Positions 15,985 through 25,323 of a stretch of DNA of 64,000 nucleotides are shown here, in pieces. This DNA comes from Thiosocius teredinicola (GTDB lineage: Bacteria > Pseudomonadota > Gammaproteobacteria > Chromatiales > Chromatiaceae), in contig NZ_CP019936.1 in the NCBI RefSeq assembly GCF_002009425.1, positions 2,777,297 through 2,841,296 of the forward strand, given 5' to 3'. The translations under genes were made by a program, and so were the position numbers. The stretch's first letter is position 1, and each line of letters starts with the position of its first letter. Under the pieces are notes generated by a model. The model was not told the DNA's origin and did no database searches. It saw only the letters and a list, made by a program, of their open reading frames with translations.

Positions 15985-17535
15985 TTAACCGATCAACATT
16001 TGGCGCAATGCTTCCCGCGGCAGCGGCCGATCCGGCCTGACCGCGATACTGAACGGATGTTCCTGCTCGGTTAGCAGCTCGCGGGCCGCAAGTTGTTTTT
16101 CGAGTACCTGAAGGTCGGCATCTGAGACATTGGCGGCGTCGTCCTGACGGGCGACGATACGTTGCTGCAAGACTTCGACGGGCGCATCGCAGTCAACGAT
16201 CACATAGGGCACGCCCAGCTCTTTGGCCAATGCCTGAAACGGCGCCCGTTTTTCCCGCTGCAAGAAGGTCGCGTCGGCGATAGCCACGTAACCGGCATCG
16301 ATGATCTCTCGCGCCCGCGATCTCAGACAGTCGTAGGTACGCTCCGTCAGGTCGGCCGAATAGGCGCCCAAGGCGGTCGCATCCTGCCGTGCGTCAACAC
16401 CGAGCAGGCGCTTGCGCTCGACATCCGAGCGCACTCGCACCGCAGGCAAGCCGTCTGCCAAGCGATGGGCGGCGTAGCTCTTGCCGCTGCCCGATACGCC
16501 CATCATGATCACGAGGGCGCCACTAGCCTCCTGGGTCAGCGTCTCTGCCAGGGCGACATAGCGATTGAATGTCGCCATCACCTCGCTATGTTCCGCATCG
16601 TTCAGCGGCTGCTGCAGGCGGATCGCGGCTATCTTTGCGCGTACCATGGCGCGATACACCTCGTAGAACCGCAACAGCTTCAGCGCTGCATAGTCTCCGG
16701 TATGTTGCAGGTAGCGATCGAGAAGGCGGTATTTGAACGCGGTCTCGCCGCGCTCCTGCAGGTCCATGGTCATGAACGCCAGATCGTTGATGGTGTCGAT
16801 CCAACGCAGGCCGGCATTGAACTCAATGGCGTCGAAGACCACCGGCTGACCGTCGATTAGAGCGACATTGCCCAGATGCAGATCGCCGTGGCATTCGCGC
16901 GTGTGGCCGTCGCGTTTACGCTGTTGCAACAAAGGCGTCAGTGTGTCGCGCTGAATCGTCGTCCACTCGTTCAACCCCGCAAGACGCTGTTCATCGGCCG
17001 CACCGAAAGCAATGATCTGCTTGAAGTTCTGCAGCATCGGTCCAAACGCAGCGTCCGGCGAGCCGAATGCTTCGTCCGGATCACAGACCGCGGCCGTGCG
17101 ATGAAACTCCGCAACCCGATCGGCCAGCGCATCGATGATCTGCATCGTCAACGGCGTTGCGGGATTGGAGAGGATGGCATCAGGGTCGAAGCGGCGCATC
17201 TGCACGGCCCAGTCGATAACCTCGCCGTCGCCGTCGATACACGGCGACTCGATCGGACCGGTGATGGCACACACCGTCTGATAAACACGCGGCGCCAAGC
17301 GCCCGTTCAATCGCAGCTCTTCGAGGCAGGCCTTGCGGCGCGATTCGAGCGACAGGAAGTCGAGAAAGCCCAGGTCGAGCGGTTTCTTGATCTTGTAGGC
17401 GGTATCCCCGGCCAGTATCACCGTGGAAATATGGGTATCGATACGACGGCGGTCTGCGCCACCTTGCGGCCAGTGCTCGGCCGACATCAGCGCTTGCATC
17501 AAGGCTTCATGTTGTTCGGGCGTTTCGACAGTCAC
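15985..17535 (-). CDS. APH-type kinase fused to a P-loop (AAA) kinase
   Basis: A 516-residue two-domain protein. Residues ~1-330 are an aminoglycoside-phosphotransferase-like fold with the catalytic 'HGDLHLGNVALIDG' at ~213 and the metal-binding 'VFDAIEFN'. Residues ~340-516 are a zeta-toxin/gluconate-kinase-like P-loop domain with 'IMMGVSGSGKSYAAHRLA'. The combination is a common uncharacterised proteobacterial family (COG2187 plus COG0645); the substrate is unknown, not necessarily an antibiotic. The start is GTG with GGAG about nine bases upstream. Its last codons are matched by the stray fragment at 5470-5547 on the far side of the glycan block. Confidence 0.85.
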   Translation of the reverse strand: MTVETPEQHEALMQALMSAEHWPQGGADRRRIDTHISTVILAGDTAYKIKKPLDLGFLDFLSLESRRKACLEELRLNGRLAPRVYQTVCAITGPIESPCIDGDGEVIDWAVQMRRFDPDAILSNPATPLTMQIIDALADRVAEFHRTAAVCDPDEAFGSPDAAFGPMLQNFKQIIAFGAADEQRLAGLNEWTTIQRDTLTPLLQQRKRDGHTRECHGDLHLGNVALIDGQPVVFDAIEFNAGLRWIDTINDLAFMTMDLQERGETAFKYRLLDRYLQHTGDYAALKLLRFYEVYRAMVRAKIAAIRLQQPLNDAEHSEVMATFNRYVALAETLTQEASGALVIMMGVSGSGKSYAAHRLADGLPAVRVRSDVERKRLLGVDARQDATALGAYSADLTERTYDCLRSRAREIIDAGYVAIADATFLQREKRAPFQALAKELGVPYVIVDCDAPVEVLQQRIVARQDDAANVSDADLQVLEKQLAARELLTEQEHPFSIAVRPDRPLPREALRQMLIG

Positions 17536-17610
17536 CGTTGCTCGCTCCGATTCCGCACGACCTCGTGCGCTACCCTGATACCGACGTTACCACCGTGCCG
17601 GTCGCGCCAT

Positions 17611-19725
17611 TTACCAGGCCGCACACACCAGGCGTATCTCGTGATCGGCGATCAGCGGCGGCAACGCAGCGCGCAGGTCGGCCAGATCCGGTTCACCGTC
17701 GCTGTCGTCCAGCAACGCCTCGATCATCGCGTATTTGCGCGGCGCGATCAGGCGTTGTGGATCGACGGCCTCCCCCGCCTCGATCAGCTCGACGAGGATG
17801 CGGCTGGTATCACCCAGGGTCTGGGCACACTGACCGCTGATCTGATCGAGATCCAATCCGTCGCGCGCAGCCTGCAGGACGCGACGGTGCAGCGGGGTGA
17901 GATTGAGCGCCGAATCGTTGCTGTCGACGCAGTAAGCAGTGATGGCATCGAGAAACTCGGCGCCATACTTGGCGAGTTTATGCTGGCCAATGCCGCTGAT
18001 CGCCAGCATCGCATCATCGTCGAGTGGACGTTCACGCGCCATCTGCGCCAGCGTCGCATCGCCAAAGACAACATACGGCGGCACGCCGGCATCCTGCGCG
18101 ATCTGTTTGCGCAACTGGCGCAGTTCCTCGAACAAGGCCTCGTCGGCGGGTGCAACCACCGAAGACGACTTGCGTTTGCCCGCCGGCTTCTCCTGCATGC
18201 GCGGCTTCGCAAGCCACAGCTCCTCATCGCCGCGCAGCAGCGGTCGGGCATCTTCGGTCAGCTTCAGCGCCGAGTAGTGGGCAATGTCCTGCTCGAGGTA
18301 GCCGTGATGAATCAACTGGCGCAGGATCGACTGCCACTCGATCTCACTCCGGTCACTACCGATGCCGTAGGTCGACAGCTGCGTGTGGCCGAACAGGCGA
18401 ATCCGTTCGGTATCGGCGCCGCGCAACACATCGATGACATGCTTGATGCCGAAGCGCTGTCCGACACGGTAGACACACGATAACGCTTTGCGTGCGTCGT
18501 TGGTCGCGTCGAAACGCTGCGGCGGATCGTCGCAAACGTCACAGTTGCCGCAGTCTTCCTGATGGCGGTCACCGAAATAATTCAACAATACGCGGCGCCG
18601 GCAGGTCACGCTTTCGGCGAGACCGATCATCGCATTGAGCTTGTGCGTCTCCACACGTTGCTGATCGTTGTTGTTGCCTGACTCGATCAACCGCCGGGCA
18701 GTGACGACATCTTGTGCGCCGAACAACAGCAACGCATCGGCAGGCAGACCGTCGCGCCCCGCTCTTCCCGTTTCCTGGTAATAGCCTTCGATGTTCTTCG
18801 GCAGATCGTAGTGCACGACGAAACGCACATTGGGTTTGTCGATACCCATGCCGAAGGCCACGGTTGCGACAACCACCAGGATGTCGTCGCGCAGGAATGC
18901 CTCCTGCACCTCGGCGCGCCGCTTGGCGGACATGCCGGCATGGTAGGCCGCAGCCGATACGCCGGCGTTGCTCAATCGCTCGGCGATCTCGTCGACCCGT
19001 TTGCGGCTCAAGGCGTAGACGATGCCCGACTGGCTGTCTCGTCCGCGCAGAAACGCGATCAGCTGATCGAACGGTTTGTGTTTCTCGAGCACGGTGTAGC
19101 GGATGTTGGGACGGTCGAAGCCATTGACGTGGATGCGCGCATCGTTCAGGTGCAGCACGCGCAGGATATCGCTCCGCGTCTGCTTGTCGGCGGTTGCGGT
19201 CAGCGCGACCAGGGGTACGGCAGGAAACCGCTCCCGCAGCGTGCCGAGCGCGGCATACTCCGGGCGGAAATCATGTCCCCACTGCGAGACACAGTGCGCC
19301 TCGTCGATCGCGAACAAGCCGATTTCGATATCCGCCAGGCGTTCCAGCAGGCTGCTGTTAAGCAGGCGTTCGGGGCTGACGTACAGCAACTGCAGCTCGC
19401 CGTTGTGCAACTGTGCCAGCACGCGGCGCGCCTCCTCGCTGTCTTGCGTCGAGTTGTAACAGGCGGCCGCCACACCGTTGGCGTGCAACGCGTCGACCTG
19501 GTCTTTCATGAGGGCGATCAACGGAGACACGACAATGCCCACCCCCGAGCGCACCAGGGCCGGGACCTGGTAGCACAGGGACTTACCACCGCCGGTCGGC
19601 ATCAGCACGAACGCGTCGTGTCCGGCGGTCAGGTCGGCGATGACCTCCCCCTGTCCTGGACGGAAGCTGTCGTAGCCAAAGGTTTGTCGGAGAACCGACA
19701 AGACGGCAGGGTCGGTATCTTGCAT
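17611..19725 (-). CDS. recQ: ATP-dependent DNA helicase RecQ
   Basis: A 3'-5' DNA helicase acting in recombination and stalled-fork repair. Seen in order: 'QTFGYDSFRPGQGEVI' (Q-motif), Walker A 'MPTGGGKSLCYQ' at ~45, the DEAH box 'AIDEAHCVSQWGHDFRPEY' at ~140, 'YHAGMSAKRRAEVQEAF', 'ATVAFGMGIDKPNVRFVVH', 'YYQETGRAGRDG', the zinc-binding cysteines 'CRRRVLLNYFG…CGNCDVC' near 390, the winged helix, and an HRDC domain near 525-600. At 704 residues it is about 95 longer than E. coli RecQ, the extra being C-terminal. I took the ATG at 19725; a TTG at 19737 is in frame. It is divergent from the methyltransferase gene. Confidence 0.95.
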   Translation of the reverse strand: MQDTDPAVLSVLRQTFGYDSFRPGQGEVIADLTAGHDAFVLMPTGGGKSLCYQVPALVRSGVGIVVSPLIALMKDQVDALHANGVAAACYNSTQDSEEARRVLAQLHNGELQLLYVSPERLLNSSLLERLADIEIGLFAIDEAHCVSQWGHDFRPEYAALGTLRERFPAVPLVALTATADKQTRSDILRVLHLNDARIHVNGFDRPNIRYTVLEKHKPFDQLIAFLRGRDSQSGIVYALSRKRVDEIAERLSNAGVSAAAYHAGMSAKRRAEVQEAFLRDDILVVVATVAFGMGIDKPNVRFVVHYDLPKNIEGYYQETGRAGRDGLPADALLLFGAQDVVTARRLIESGNNNDQQRVETHKLNAMIGLAESVTCRRRVLLNYFGDRHQEDCGNCDVCDDPPQRFDATNDARKALSCVYRVGQRFGIKHVIDVLRGADTERIRLFGHTQLSTYGIGSDRSEIEWQSILRQLIHHGYLEQDIAHYSALKLTEDARPLLRGDEELWLAKPRMQEKPAGKRKSSSVVAPADEALFEELRQLRKQIAQDAGVPPYVVFGDATLAQMARERPLDDDAMLAISGIGQHKLAKYGAEFLDAITAYCVDSNDSALNLTPLHRRVLQAARDGLDLDQISGQCAQTLGDTSRILVELIEAGEAVDPQRLIAPRKYAMIEALLDDSDGEPDLADLRAALPPLIADHEIRLVCAAW

Positions 19726-19865
19726 GCTTTTTCGCAACGGCTGAAATCAGGCATGCAGTGTACCCGTCTGATGACATCCGGTGGACCCTTGTCACCCGAT
19801 TGTCATCGGTGCCTCACACTGCATAAACTAAACAACAAAACAACAAGCTGTATTGGAGCAGGTTG

Positions 19866-20582
19866 ATGATGCAGATAGCTGTTGATGGCGCTTTGCCACG
19901 CTCGTCCGATTTCGAACAGATCAGTGAATTGTTGCCGCTCGAAGGTGCACGACTGCTGGAACTGGGCTGTGGCGCGGCCTTTACCACCCGTCGGCTCGCC
20001 GAGAGCTTTGCGATTCGCGAGATCGTGGCGATGGAAGTAGATAAGGTCCAACACGAAAAAAATCTTCTTATTCCCGACCTGCCGAATGTCAGCTTCGTGT
20101 ATGGCGGCGCGCAGTCGATCGGGCTGGAAGACGACTCCGTCGACGCCGTGATCATGCTGAAATCGCTGCATCATGTGCCGATCGAGGACATGGACAAGGC
20201 CCTGTCGGAGGTCGCCCGCGTGCTGCGACCCGGTGGCCTGGCGTACATCTCCGAACCCGTCTACGCCGGCGATTTCAACGAGATCCTCCGGTTGTTCAAC
20301 GACGAGAAAAGCGTTCGCGAAGCCGCCTTCGAGGCGATCCAGCGCGCCGTGCAGAAAGGCATCCTGGAACTCGAGCGCGAAGTTCACTTTGCCGGCACCT
20401 CGCGGTTCGAAGGTTTCGAGGAGTTCGAGCGCCGCATCATGGGTGCGACTCACTCGGAATACGAGATCAACGACGACGTGTACGAAGCGGTCAAAACGCG
20501 TTTTGCGCCGCACGTCGACGATGACGGCATCGCCGAGTTCCTGAACCCGCTGCGCGTTGACCTGCTGCGCAAACCTGCCTAA
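19866..20582 (+). CDS. Class I SAM-dependent methyltransferase
   Basis: A 238-residue cytoplasmic methyltransferase of the Methyltransf_11/25 type. The SAM-binding motif I is 'RLLELGCGAAFTTRRLAE' near residue 30, motif II 'VVAMEVDKVQ', and the post-motif 'DAVIMLKSLHHVPIEDMDKALSEVARVLRPGG' follows at ~95-125. The substrate is unknown. Two adjacent ATG codons (19866, 19869) lie after GGAG; I chose the first. The gene is divergent from recQ. Confidence 0.85.
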   Translation: MMQIAVDGALPRSSDFEQISELLPLEGARLLELGCGAAFTTRRLAESFAIREIVAMEVDKVQHEKNLLIPDLPNVSFVYGGAQSIGLEDDSVDAVIMLKSLHHVPIEDMDKALSEVARVLRPGGLAYISEPVYAGDFNEILRLFNDEKSVREAAFEAIQRAVQKGILELEREVHFAGTSRFEGFEEFERRIMGATHSEYEINDDVYEAVKTRFAPHVDDDGIAEFLNPLRVDLLRKPA

Positions 20583-20676
20583 CGCCGTCGCACATTTCGG
20601 GTCGCAAGCCGCGGTGTGAACGCTGGCGGCTTCGTGGTAGCTTGTCGGCTCTGCTCACACCGCCTGTACGAAGAAG

Positions 20677-21186
20677 ATGCTCAGCCTGATTTTGTTTCGC
20701 CACGGAAAATCCGACTGGGACGCCAACTACGCCTCCGACCACGAACGACCGCTTGCACCACGCGGCAAGGACGCGGCTCGTGTTATGGGTCGTGCGCTCG
20801 CTGCAATGGGGCAGATCCCCGATCTCGCCATCAGTTCGTCGGCACTGCGCGCCCGAGACACGCTGCAACTGGCGGCACGCGCCGGCCGCTGGCGCTGCCC
20901 GATGCGTATCGAAAGCACCTTGTACGAAAACACGCCGCACGACATTATCGAGTGGATCGCTGCTTTGGACGAGACGCCTGAAACGCTGTTGCTGACCGGC
21001 CACGAGCCGACCTGGTCGGCACTGGCGGCAAAGCTGATCGGCGGTGGCCTGATCAGGGTGCCGACGGGTTCGATGCTGCGCATCGACTTCGACATCGAGG
21101 CATGGAAGCAGATCGGTAAAGAGAAAGGCGAACTGCGCTGGCTGCTACCGCCAAAGACGATCGGCAGGATCGCCTCCGGCAAGTAG
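20677..21186 (+). CDS. SixA-like histidine phosphatase
   Basis: A 169-residue histidine phosphatase superfamily protein. The phosphate-accepting motif 'LILFRHGKSDWD' (R8-H9-G10) and the second histidine in 'LLLTGHEPTWSALAAKL' are both present, along with 'ERPLAPRGKDAARVMG' and 'SSALRARDT'. SixA removes phosphate from histidine in phosphorelay or PTS domains; with the short length and lack of inserts, SixA is the best match, but small-molecule phosphatases look alike. It ends 16 bases from the convergent ydbL-like gene. Confidence 0.85.
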   Translation: MLSLILFRHGKSDWDANYASDHERPLAPRGKDAARVMGRALAAMGQIPDLAISSSALRARDTLQLAARAGRWRCPMRIESTLYENTPHDIIEWIAALDETPETLLLTGHEPTWSALAAKLIGGGLIRVPTGSMLRIDFDIEAWKQIGKEKGELRWLLPPKTIGRIASGK

Positions 21187-21202
21187 CGAATCGGTCAACG
21201 CA

Positions 21203-21823
21203 TCACTTCTGCTTCCAGCCGCCACCCTGCTGGTAAAAGTAGCCGCCGGGCGCTTCCTGTACCCACACTTTGGCGAAGGTTCCGCGCACCTTGCCCTCCC
21301 ACTCGGGATGACCGTTCTCCTTGGCGATTTCACGGTATAGCTTGGTGCGGTCGGCATTCTCGTCGGCGACCAGCTTCTTCACCTGGTTGCGTTGCGGCAA
21401 GGGCACCGCGTTCATATCACGCACGGCCACCGAACCGTTGTCGGCAAAACCGATCGCACCGCTCTTGTAGAGCGGCGCGAGACTGCCTTGGCGACGTTGC
21501 ATGCTGGCGCGGATCGCGCCGATCGCCGGCGTGTTGATATTGATATCCGCCTCGGCCGCTTCGGCGGTCGGTACGATGACCTCCAGCAGCCGTCCCACGA
21601 CGATCAGTAACGGATTGGCGTCGATCACCTCAGACGACTTGTCGCCATCGGGCGGGGTCGTTGCGTCGCCTTCCGGTTTCACGGCACCCTCTTCCGCCTT
21701 GAGCACATCCCGCACAATGGTGCGCGCGGCCTCTTCCGCAGCCGCAGCCGGGAAGTAGATATTGATCGTTACGCAGGCGGTCAACACCAACGCCATCAGA
21801 GGGTATCCGAGAATCTTTTTCAT
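21203..21823 (-). CDS. YdbL-like (DUF1318) lipoprotein
   Basis: A 206-residue envelope protein. The N-terminus is a lipoprotein signal with lipobox LTAC (C17), followed directly by a short strand-like VTINIYFP. The C-terminal ~110 residues match the YdbL/DUF1318 family: 'AIRASMQRRQGSLAPLYKSGAIG', 'VKKLVADENADRTKLYREIAKENG' and 'APGGYFYQQGGGWKQK'. In E. coli, ydbH, ynbE and ydbL form an operon in which YdbH and the small lipoprotein YnbE help carry phospholipids between membranes and YdbL modulates them. Here no separate ynbE exists; the lipoprotein end of this gene may supply that part. It lies 20 bases after ydbH on the same strand. Confidence 0.78.
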   Translation of the reverse strand: MKKILGYPLMALVLTACVTINIYFPAAAAEEAARTIVRDVLKAEEGAVKPEGDATTPPDGDKSSEVIDANPLLIVVGRLLEVIVPTAEAAEADININTPAIGAIRASMQRRQGSLAPLYKSGAIGFADNGSVAVRDMNAVPLPQRNQVKKLVADENADRTKLYREIAKENGHPEWEGKVRGTFAKVWVQEAPGGYFYQQGGGWKQK

Positions 21824-21843
21824 CTTGCTCCTAACCAGGTCAG

Positions 21844-23922
21844 TTATTCGATCGTTGCACCTTCGACCTGGATCTGCTGCAGGCGTTCCACCAGATCCTT
21901 CCAGGCCACGCTGCGGTTACGTCCGATGACATCGATCCGCGGCAAGCCGGCGCCCTTCACAAGGTAGTAGCCGCCATCCGGCCGCGCAAGTCCGTCCAGG
22001 GTGGCCACATTGCCCTTCAGCGCGATCCGCACATCGATCGCGTCGTAGCGGAAATCATCGAAAATCCGCAGCACCGTGGCCGACAGGCCGGCCGGGATGC
22101 CGCTACCCAGTTCGGTCAGGTTTTCGACCGCACGCTGGCTGATGCGGTGGCGCGAATCGTCGTCTTGCGGGGTGAACAGATGCAGCTTGAAGCCCACCGG
22201 CTGCCAGGCGGCCAGTTCGATGTTGCTGACGGTGCCGTCGAGCCGGCCATCGATGCGGCCGAACGAGTACGTCTGTGTCAGCGCCGTCAGATCGAGACCG
22301 TCGAGCTGGGCATCGGCGGTCAGCACCGGCAGGCTACCCAGTGGATCGCGGATCTTCAGTCCCGCGACGCGGATCATGCCATCGAACGCCTGTAGCTCGA
22401 GACCGCCACCGATACTGAACACCTTGTCGGCGTAATGCATCTCGCGCAGCTGACCGTTGATCTCGCCGCCGAACGGTGGCCATTCGAGCATCGTCGTCAA
22501 TTGTTCGAGCGACACGTCGCGCAGCGAGGCCGTTGCCGTCCAGCTCGGCGGCGCGCCGGCCATCAAGACCCCGTTGAGCGCAAAGGCGTCCAGCGCCAGC
22601 GCGCCGCCTGCGACGGGCACGACCACCGGCTCGAGCAGCTCGAAACGATCGCCGGCGAATTGCGCGTTGATCGCGAACTCGCCGGTCGGGATGCCGTAGA
22701 TACTGGCACCGCCGACGGCCATCTTCGATGCCGGCACCTGCTGGTCGCGATCCCAGGCGACACTGCCGGTGGTGCTGCCGAGACCGAAGCGACCGCGCTT
22801 GTCGTCCATCGCCAGCTGGTTGAGCTCGAGGCCGGCCTGCTCGATGCCTTGCTCATCGAAATGCAGCACCAGTCCGACCCGCCCGGCCATCTCCAACTCG
22901 TCGGCCGCCGTGCCGATCATGAATGGCTGCAGCACGCCGCGGTACAAAGCGCCGGCATCGTCGATCACGGCCGCGACCACCAGGTTGGTGAAACGCTGCC
23001 CGCGGTCGTCCCACAGACCGGTGCCCGACACCTTGAGGGCACTGCCGGCGTCAACCGACCAGTTGTCGAGCTGCCATTGCCCGGCATCCGGCTTCCAGAC
23101 CGCGGCGATGGAGGCCTTGATCGGCGTGTTCTGCGCATCCAGATAGAGCGGGTCGGAATACAGCGCCCCCTGCGGCCAGTCCGCCGAGGCATCGATCTTC
23201 CAGCTACCGCCCGGCACGGCCCTGGCGGTCAGACGGCCGCTGAGTTGTAGTTTCTCGGCCGCCTGCAGACCGTCCGGCGAACCGTAGCTGATACCGGCCA
23301 CGCGCCAATTGCCGCTCAATGACTGCGGTTCGCCCGCCTCGCCCGCCGCCTCGACATCGGCACTGAGCGTGCCTTTTACCCCCCAATCGCGCGGCAGCAG
23401 CGCTGCCGTCTTGGGTAGCTGTTGCAACTGCGCGATCGGCAAGCGGCTGGCGTCGAGCTTCGCGCGCCATTGGCCGGCGACGCCGGAGAGTTCCAACGCC
23501 ACGCTGCCTGAACCGAGTGCGAGTTTGGCAACATGCAGTGCGAAGTCGTCGGTTCCGCTGAAGCTGCCGGTCCAGGTCGTCTCCTGGGCGCCGAGCGGTG
23601 AATCGCCGATGCTCAGCTTTCCCTGTTCGCAACGCCATGTGGTATCGACCAGGGTCATCGCCGCACACGAGAACTCGGCGGACGTCAGCACGCCCTGTTC
23701 GTCCGGCAAGACCAGCTGCGCGAACGTTATCGTGAGCGACAGTTCGCGCTGGTCGTTCTCATTGATGCGAAATGCAATGCCCTGGGCCTGCCAGGTTTCG
23801 TGCTGGATATTTTCAACGCCGAGCGTGATATCGATCGATGCCCAGGGCGTACACGGCAGCACCGATAGCCAGGCGACCAGCACGCATCGCAGCCCATGTC
23901 GCCGATACGCGCCGTCAAACAC
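21844..23922 (-). CDS. YdbH-like intermembrane (AsmA/TamB-type) protein
   Basis: A 692-residue protein with an N-terminal signal anchor and then many repeated beta-strand units ('LSGNWRVAGISYGSPDGLQ', 'GEINGQLREMHYADKVFSIGGGLELQAFDG', 'GRIDGRLDGTVSNIELAAW'). The C-terminal portion ('FKLHLFTPQDDDSRHRISQRAVENL', 'RPDGGYYLVKGAGLPRIDVIG') matches the YdbH family. Such proteins form a long hydrophobic groove spanning the periplasm for phospholipid transport. It is shorter than E. coli YdbH (about 880). The annotated start is GTG without a clear ribosome site; a GTG about 13 codons later could also serve. The ydbL-like gene follows, as in the E. coli operon. Confidence 0.75.
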   Translation of the reverse strand: MFDGAYRRHGLRCVLVAWLSVLPCTPWASIDITLGVENIQHETWQAQGIAFRINENDQRELSLTITFAQLVLPDEQGVLTSAEFSCAAMTLVDTTWRCEQGKLSIGDSPLGAQETTWTGSFSGTDDFALHVAKLALGSGSVALELSGVAGQWRAKLDASRLPIAQLQQLPKTAALLPRDWGVKGTLSADVEAAGEAGEPQSLSGNWRVAGISYGSPDGLQAAEKLQLSGRLTARAVPGGSWKIDASADWPQGALYSDPLYLDAQNTPIKASIAAVWKPDAGQWQLDNWSVDAGSALKVSGTGLWDDRGQRFTNLVVAAVIDDAGALYRGVLQPFMIGTAADELEMAGRVGLVLHFDEQGIEQAGLELNQLAMDDKRGRFGLGSTTGSVAWDRDQQVPASKMAVGGASIYGIPTGEFAINAQFAGDRFELLEPVVVPVAGGALALDAFALNGVLMAGAPPSWTATASLRDVSLEQLTTMLEWPPFGGEINGQLREMHYADKVFSIGGGLELQAFDGMIRVAGLKIRDPLGSLPVLTADAQLDGLDLTALTQTYSFGRIDGRLDGTVSNIELAAWQPVGFKLHLFTPQDDDSRHRISQRAVENLTELGSGIPAGLSATVLRIFDDFRYDAIDVRIALKGNVATLDGLARPDGGYYLVKGAGLPRIDVIGRNRSVAWKDLVERLQQIQVEGATIE

Positions 23923-24012
23923 CGGAAATGGAGGGGCTGGTGATCACATTGACCAATGTGCGTTGCCGCTCGCAGCGAGTCAAGGTGGTGCGCGACCGAA
24001 GTCTGCCGGTAG

Positions 24013-25323
24013 CTACACCATGCTTTGATTACCCACGCGCGCAGGCAGAGGCAAGCTGACACGTACGCAAAGTCCGCCACCTTCACGCAATGCGAGATCA
24101 ATGTGGCCCTGTTCGAGGTGAACGATGCGTGAGGCAATCGCCAGACCCAGGCCACTGCCGGGCGGGCCGCCGCGCGCCTCATTGCCGCGGAAGAAAGGTC
24201 GCATGATGTTGGCCAACTGCGACTGCTCGATGCCAGGCCCGCGATCCTTCACCTGCAGAACCAGCTCGCCGGCAGCACAGGCCGTACTGATTTCGAAAGG
24301 CGGACTGGCGTAGCGTTCGGCATTTTCGATCAGGTTCAGCAACAGACGTTTGAACGCGCGGCGACGCAAGGCCAGCGGCGGGCAGTCGTCGAGGTCGAGT
24401 GCAAACGGCGCCTCGGCATCGTCGACGACCTCGCGGATCAGCTCATTGACATCGACCGGCTGCGTATCTTCGCTGCTGCCCACACCGGCGAAATCGGTGA
24501 ACTGCCCAATGATGGCGTCAATCTGGTTGCAACTGCGCACCATACTATCGATGTAAGTCGCGTCCGCCTGCGCGGCCACCATCTCGGTCGCCAGGCGCAT
24601 CTTGGTCAACGGCGTGCGCAGATCGTGTGTGACACCGGCGAGCATCAGTTCGCGCTGTTTCTCCTGCTCGACCAACTGCTGCTGCATCTGGTTGAAGCTA
24701 CGGCAGACATCGGCAATCTCTTTCGGCCCCTGTTCGGCCAACGGCGATACCGAGCGCCCCTGGCCGATCGCCTGAGACGCCTTGACCAGCTGCGCCAATG
24801 GCCGGTTGATGCGTCGTTGAATCAGGTAGGCACCGAGGAATGCCAGCAACATGCCGGCCAGCCACGAGAACAGCGCAGCACGCGGCAACTGCATCGTCGC
24901 CTCGAAACCCGGTGTGTAAAGCCAATAGGTATCTTGGTCGACATTCAGCCGGACGAAAAACACACCGCCGGGGTCGCGGCGCCAGGTGACTTCTATGCCT
25001 TTCTCGTTCAGCACCTCGGACGCCCTGCGCATCAGCATGCGTTCGGCCGGCAACACCAGGCGGCCGACCTCCTGGCGCGATGCCTGCTGATTGCTGACGG
25101 CGTTGAACGTCGCGACGAACTGCTCACGTGCCGCTGGCGACAAACCCTTGAGCCCCGATTCGATCGCGACCAGGTTGGTCGCCAAGCGGTCGGCAAGCCG
25201 CTCGACAAACGGACGCTGCACGAACTGGCGAAAGACAATGCCGGCAATCAGCTGGCCGATGACGATCAACGCCACCAGCAACAACACGTTGCGGCCCAAC
25301 AGACTGCGCGGCCACAGTCTCAC
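24013..25323 (-). CDS. EnvZ-like sensor histidine kinase
   Basis: A 436-residue inner-membrane kinase. Membrane segments at ~12-32 and ~150-168 enclose a ~115-residue periplasmic sensor. A HAMP domain ('RRINRPLAQLVKASQAIGQG') follows, then the phosphorylated histidine in 'MLAGVTHDLRTPLTKMRL' (H233) and the ATP-binding boxes 'NLIENAERYASPPF', 'VKDRGPGIE' and 'GPPGSGLGLAIASRIV'. The H-box and layout are those of EnvZ. It overlaps the response regulator gene by four bases (ATGA), so the pair is co-translated. The stimulus is unknown. Confidence 0.93.
   Translation of the reverse strand: MRLWPRSLLGRNVLLLVALIVIGQLIAGIVFRQFVQRPFVERLADRLATNLVAIESGLKGLSPAAREQFVATFNAVSNQQASRQEVGRLVLPAERMLMRRASEVLNEKGIEVTWRRDPGGVFFVRLNVDQDTYWLYTPGFEATMQLPRAALFSWLAGMLLAFLGAYLIQRRINRPLAQLVKASQAIGQGRSVSPLAEQGPKEIADVCRSFNQMQQQLVEQEKQRELMLAGVTHDLRTPLTKMRLATEMVAAQADATYIDSMVRSCNQIDAIIGQFTDFAGVGSSEDTQPVDVNELIREVVDDAEAPFALDLDDCPPLALRRRAFKRLLLNLIENAERYASPPFEISTACAAGELVLQVKDRGPGIEQSQLANIMRPFFRGNEARGGPPGSGLGLAIASRIVHLEQGHIDLALREGGGLCVRVSLPLPARVGNQSMV

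Noticed and set aside
5470-16062. Search for an integrase, transposase or tRNA at either edge of the glycan block.
   Set aside because: None was found; the block's mobility is inferred only from the repeated kinase gene end and base composition.
16876-18483. A 535-codon plus-strand open frame opposite the kinase and recQ.
   Set aside because: It spans two real genes on the other strand and shows no protein features.
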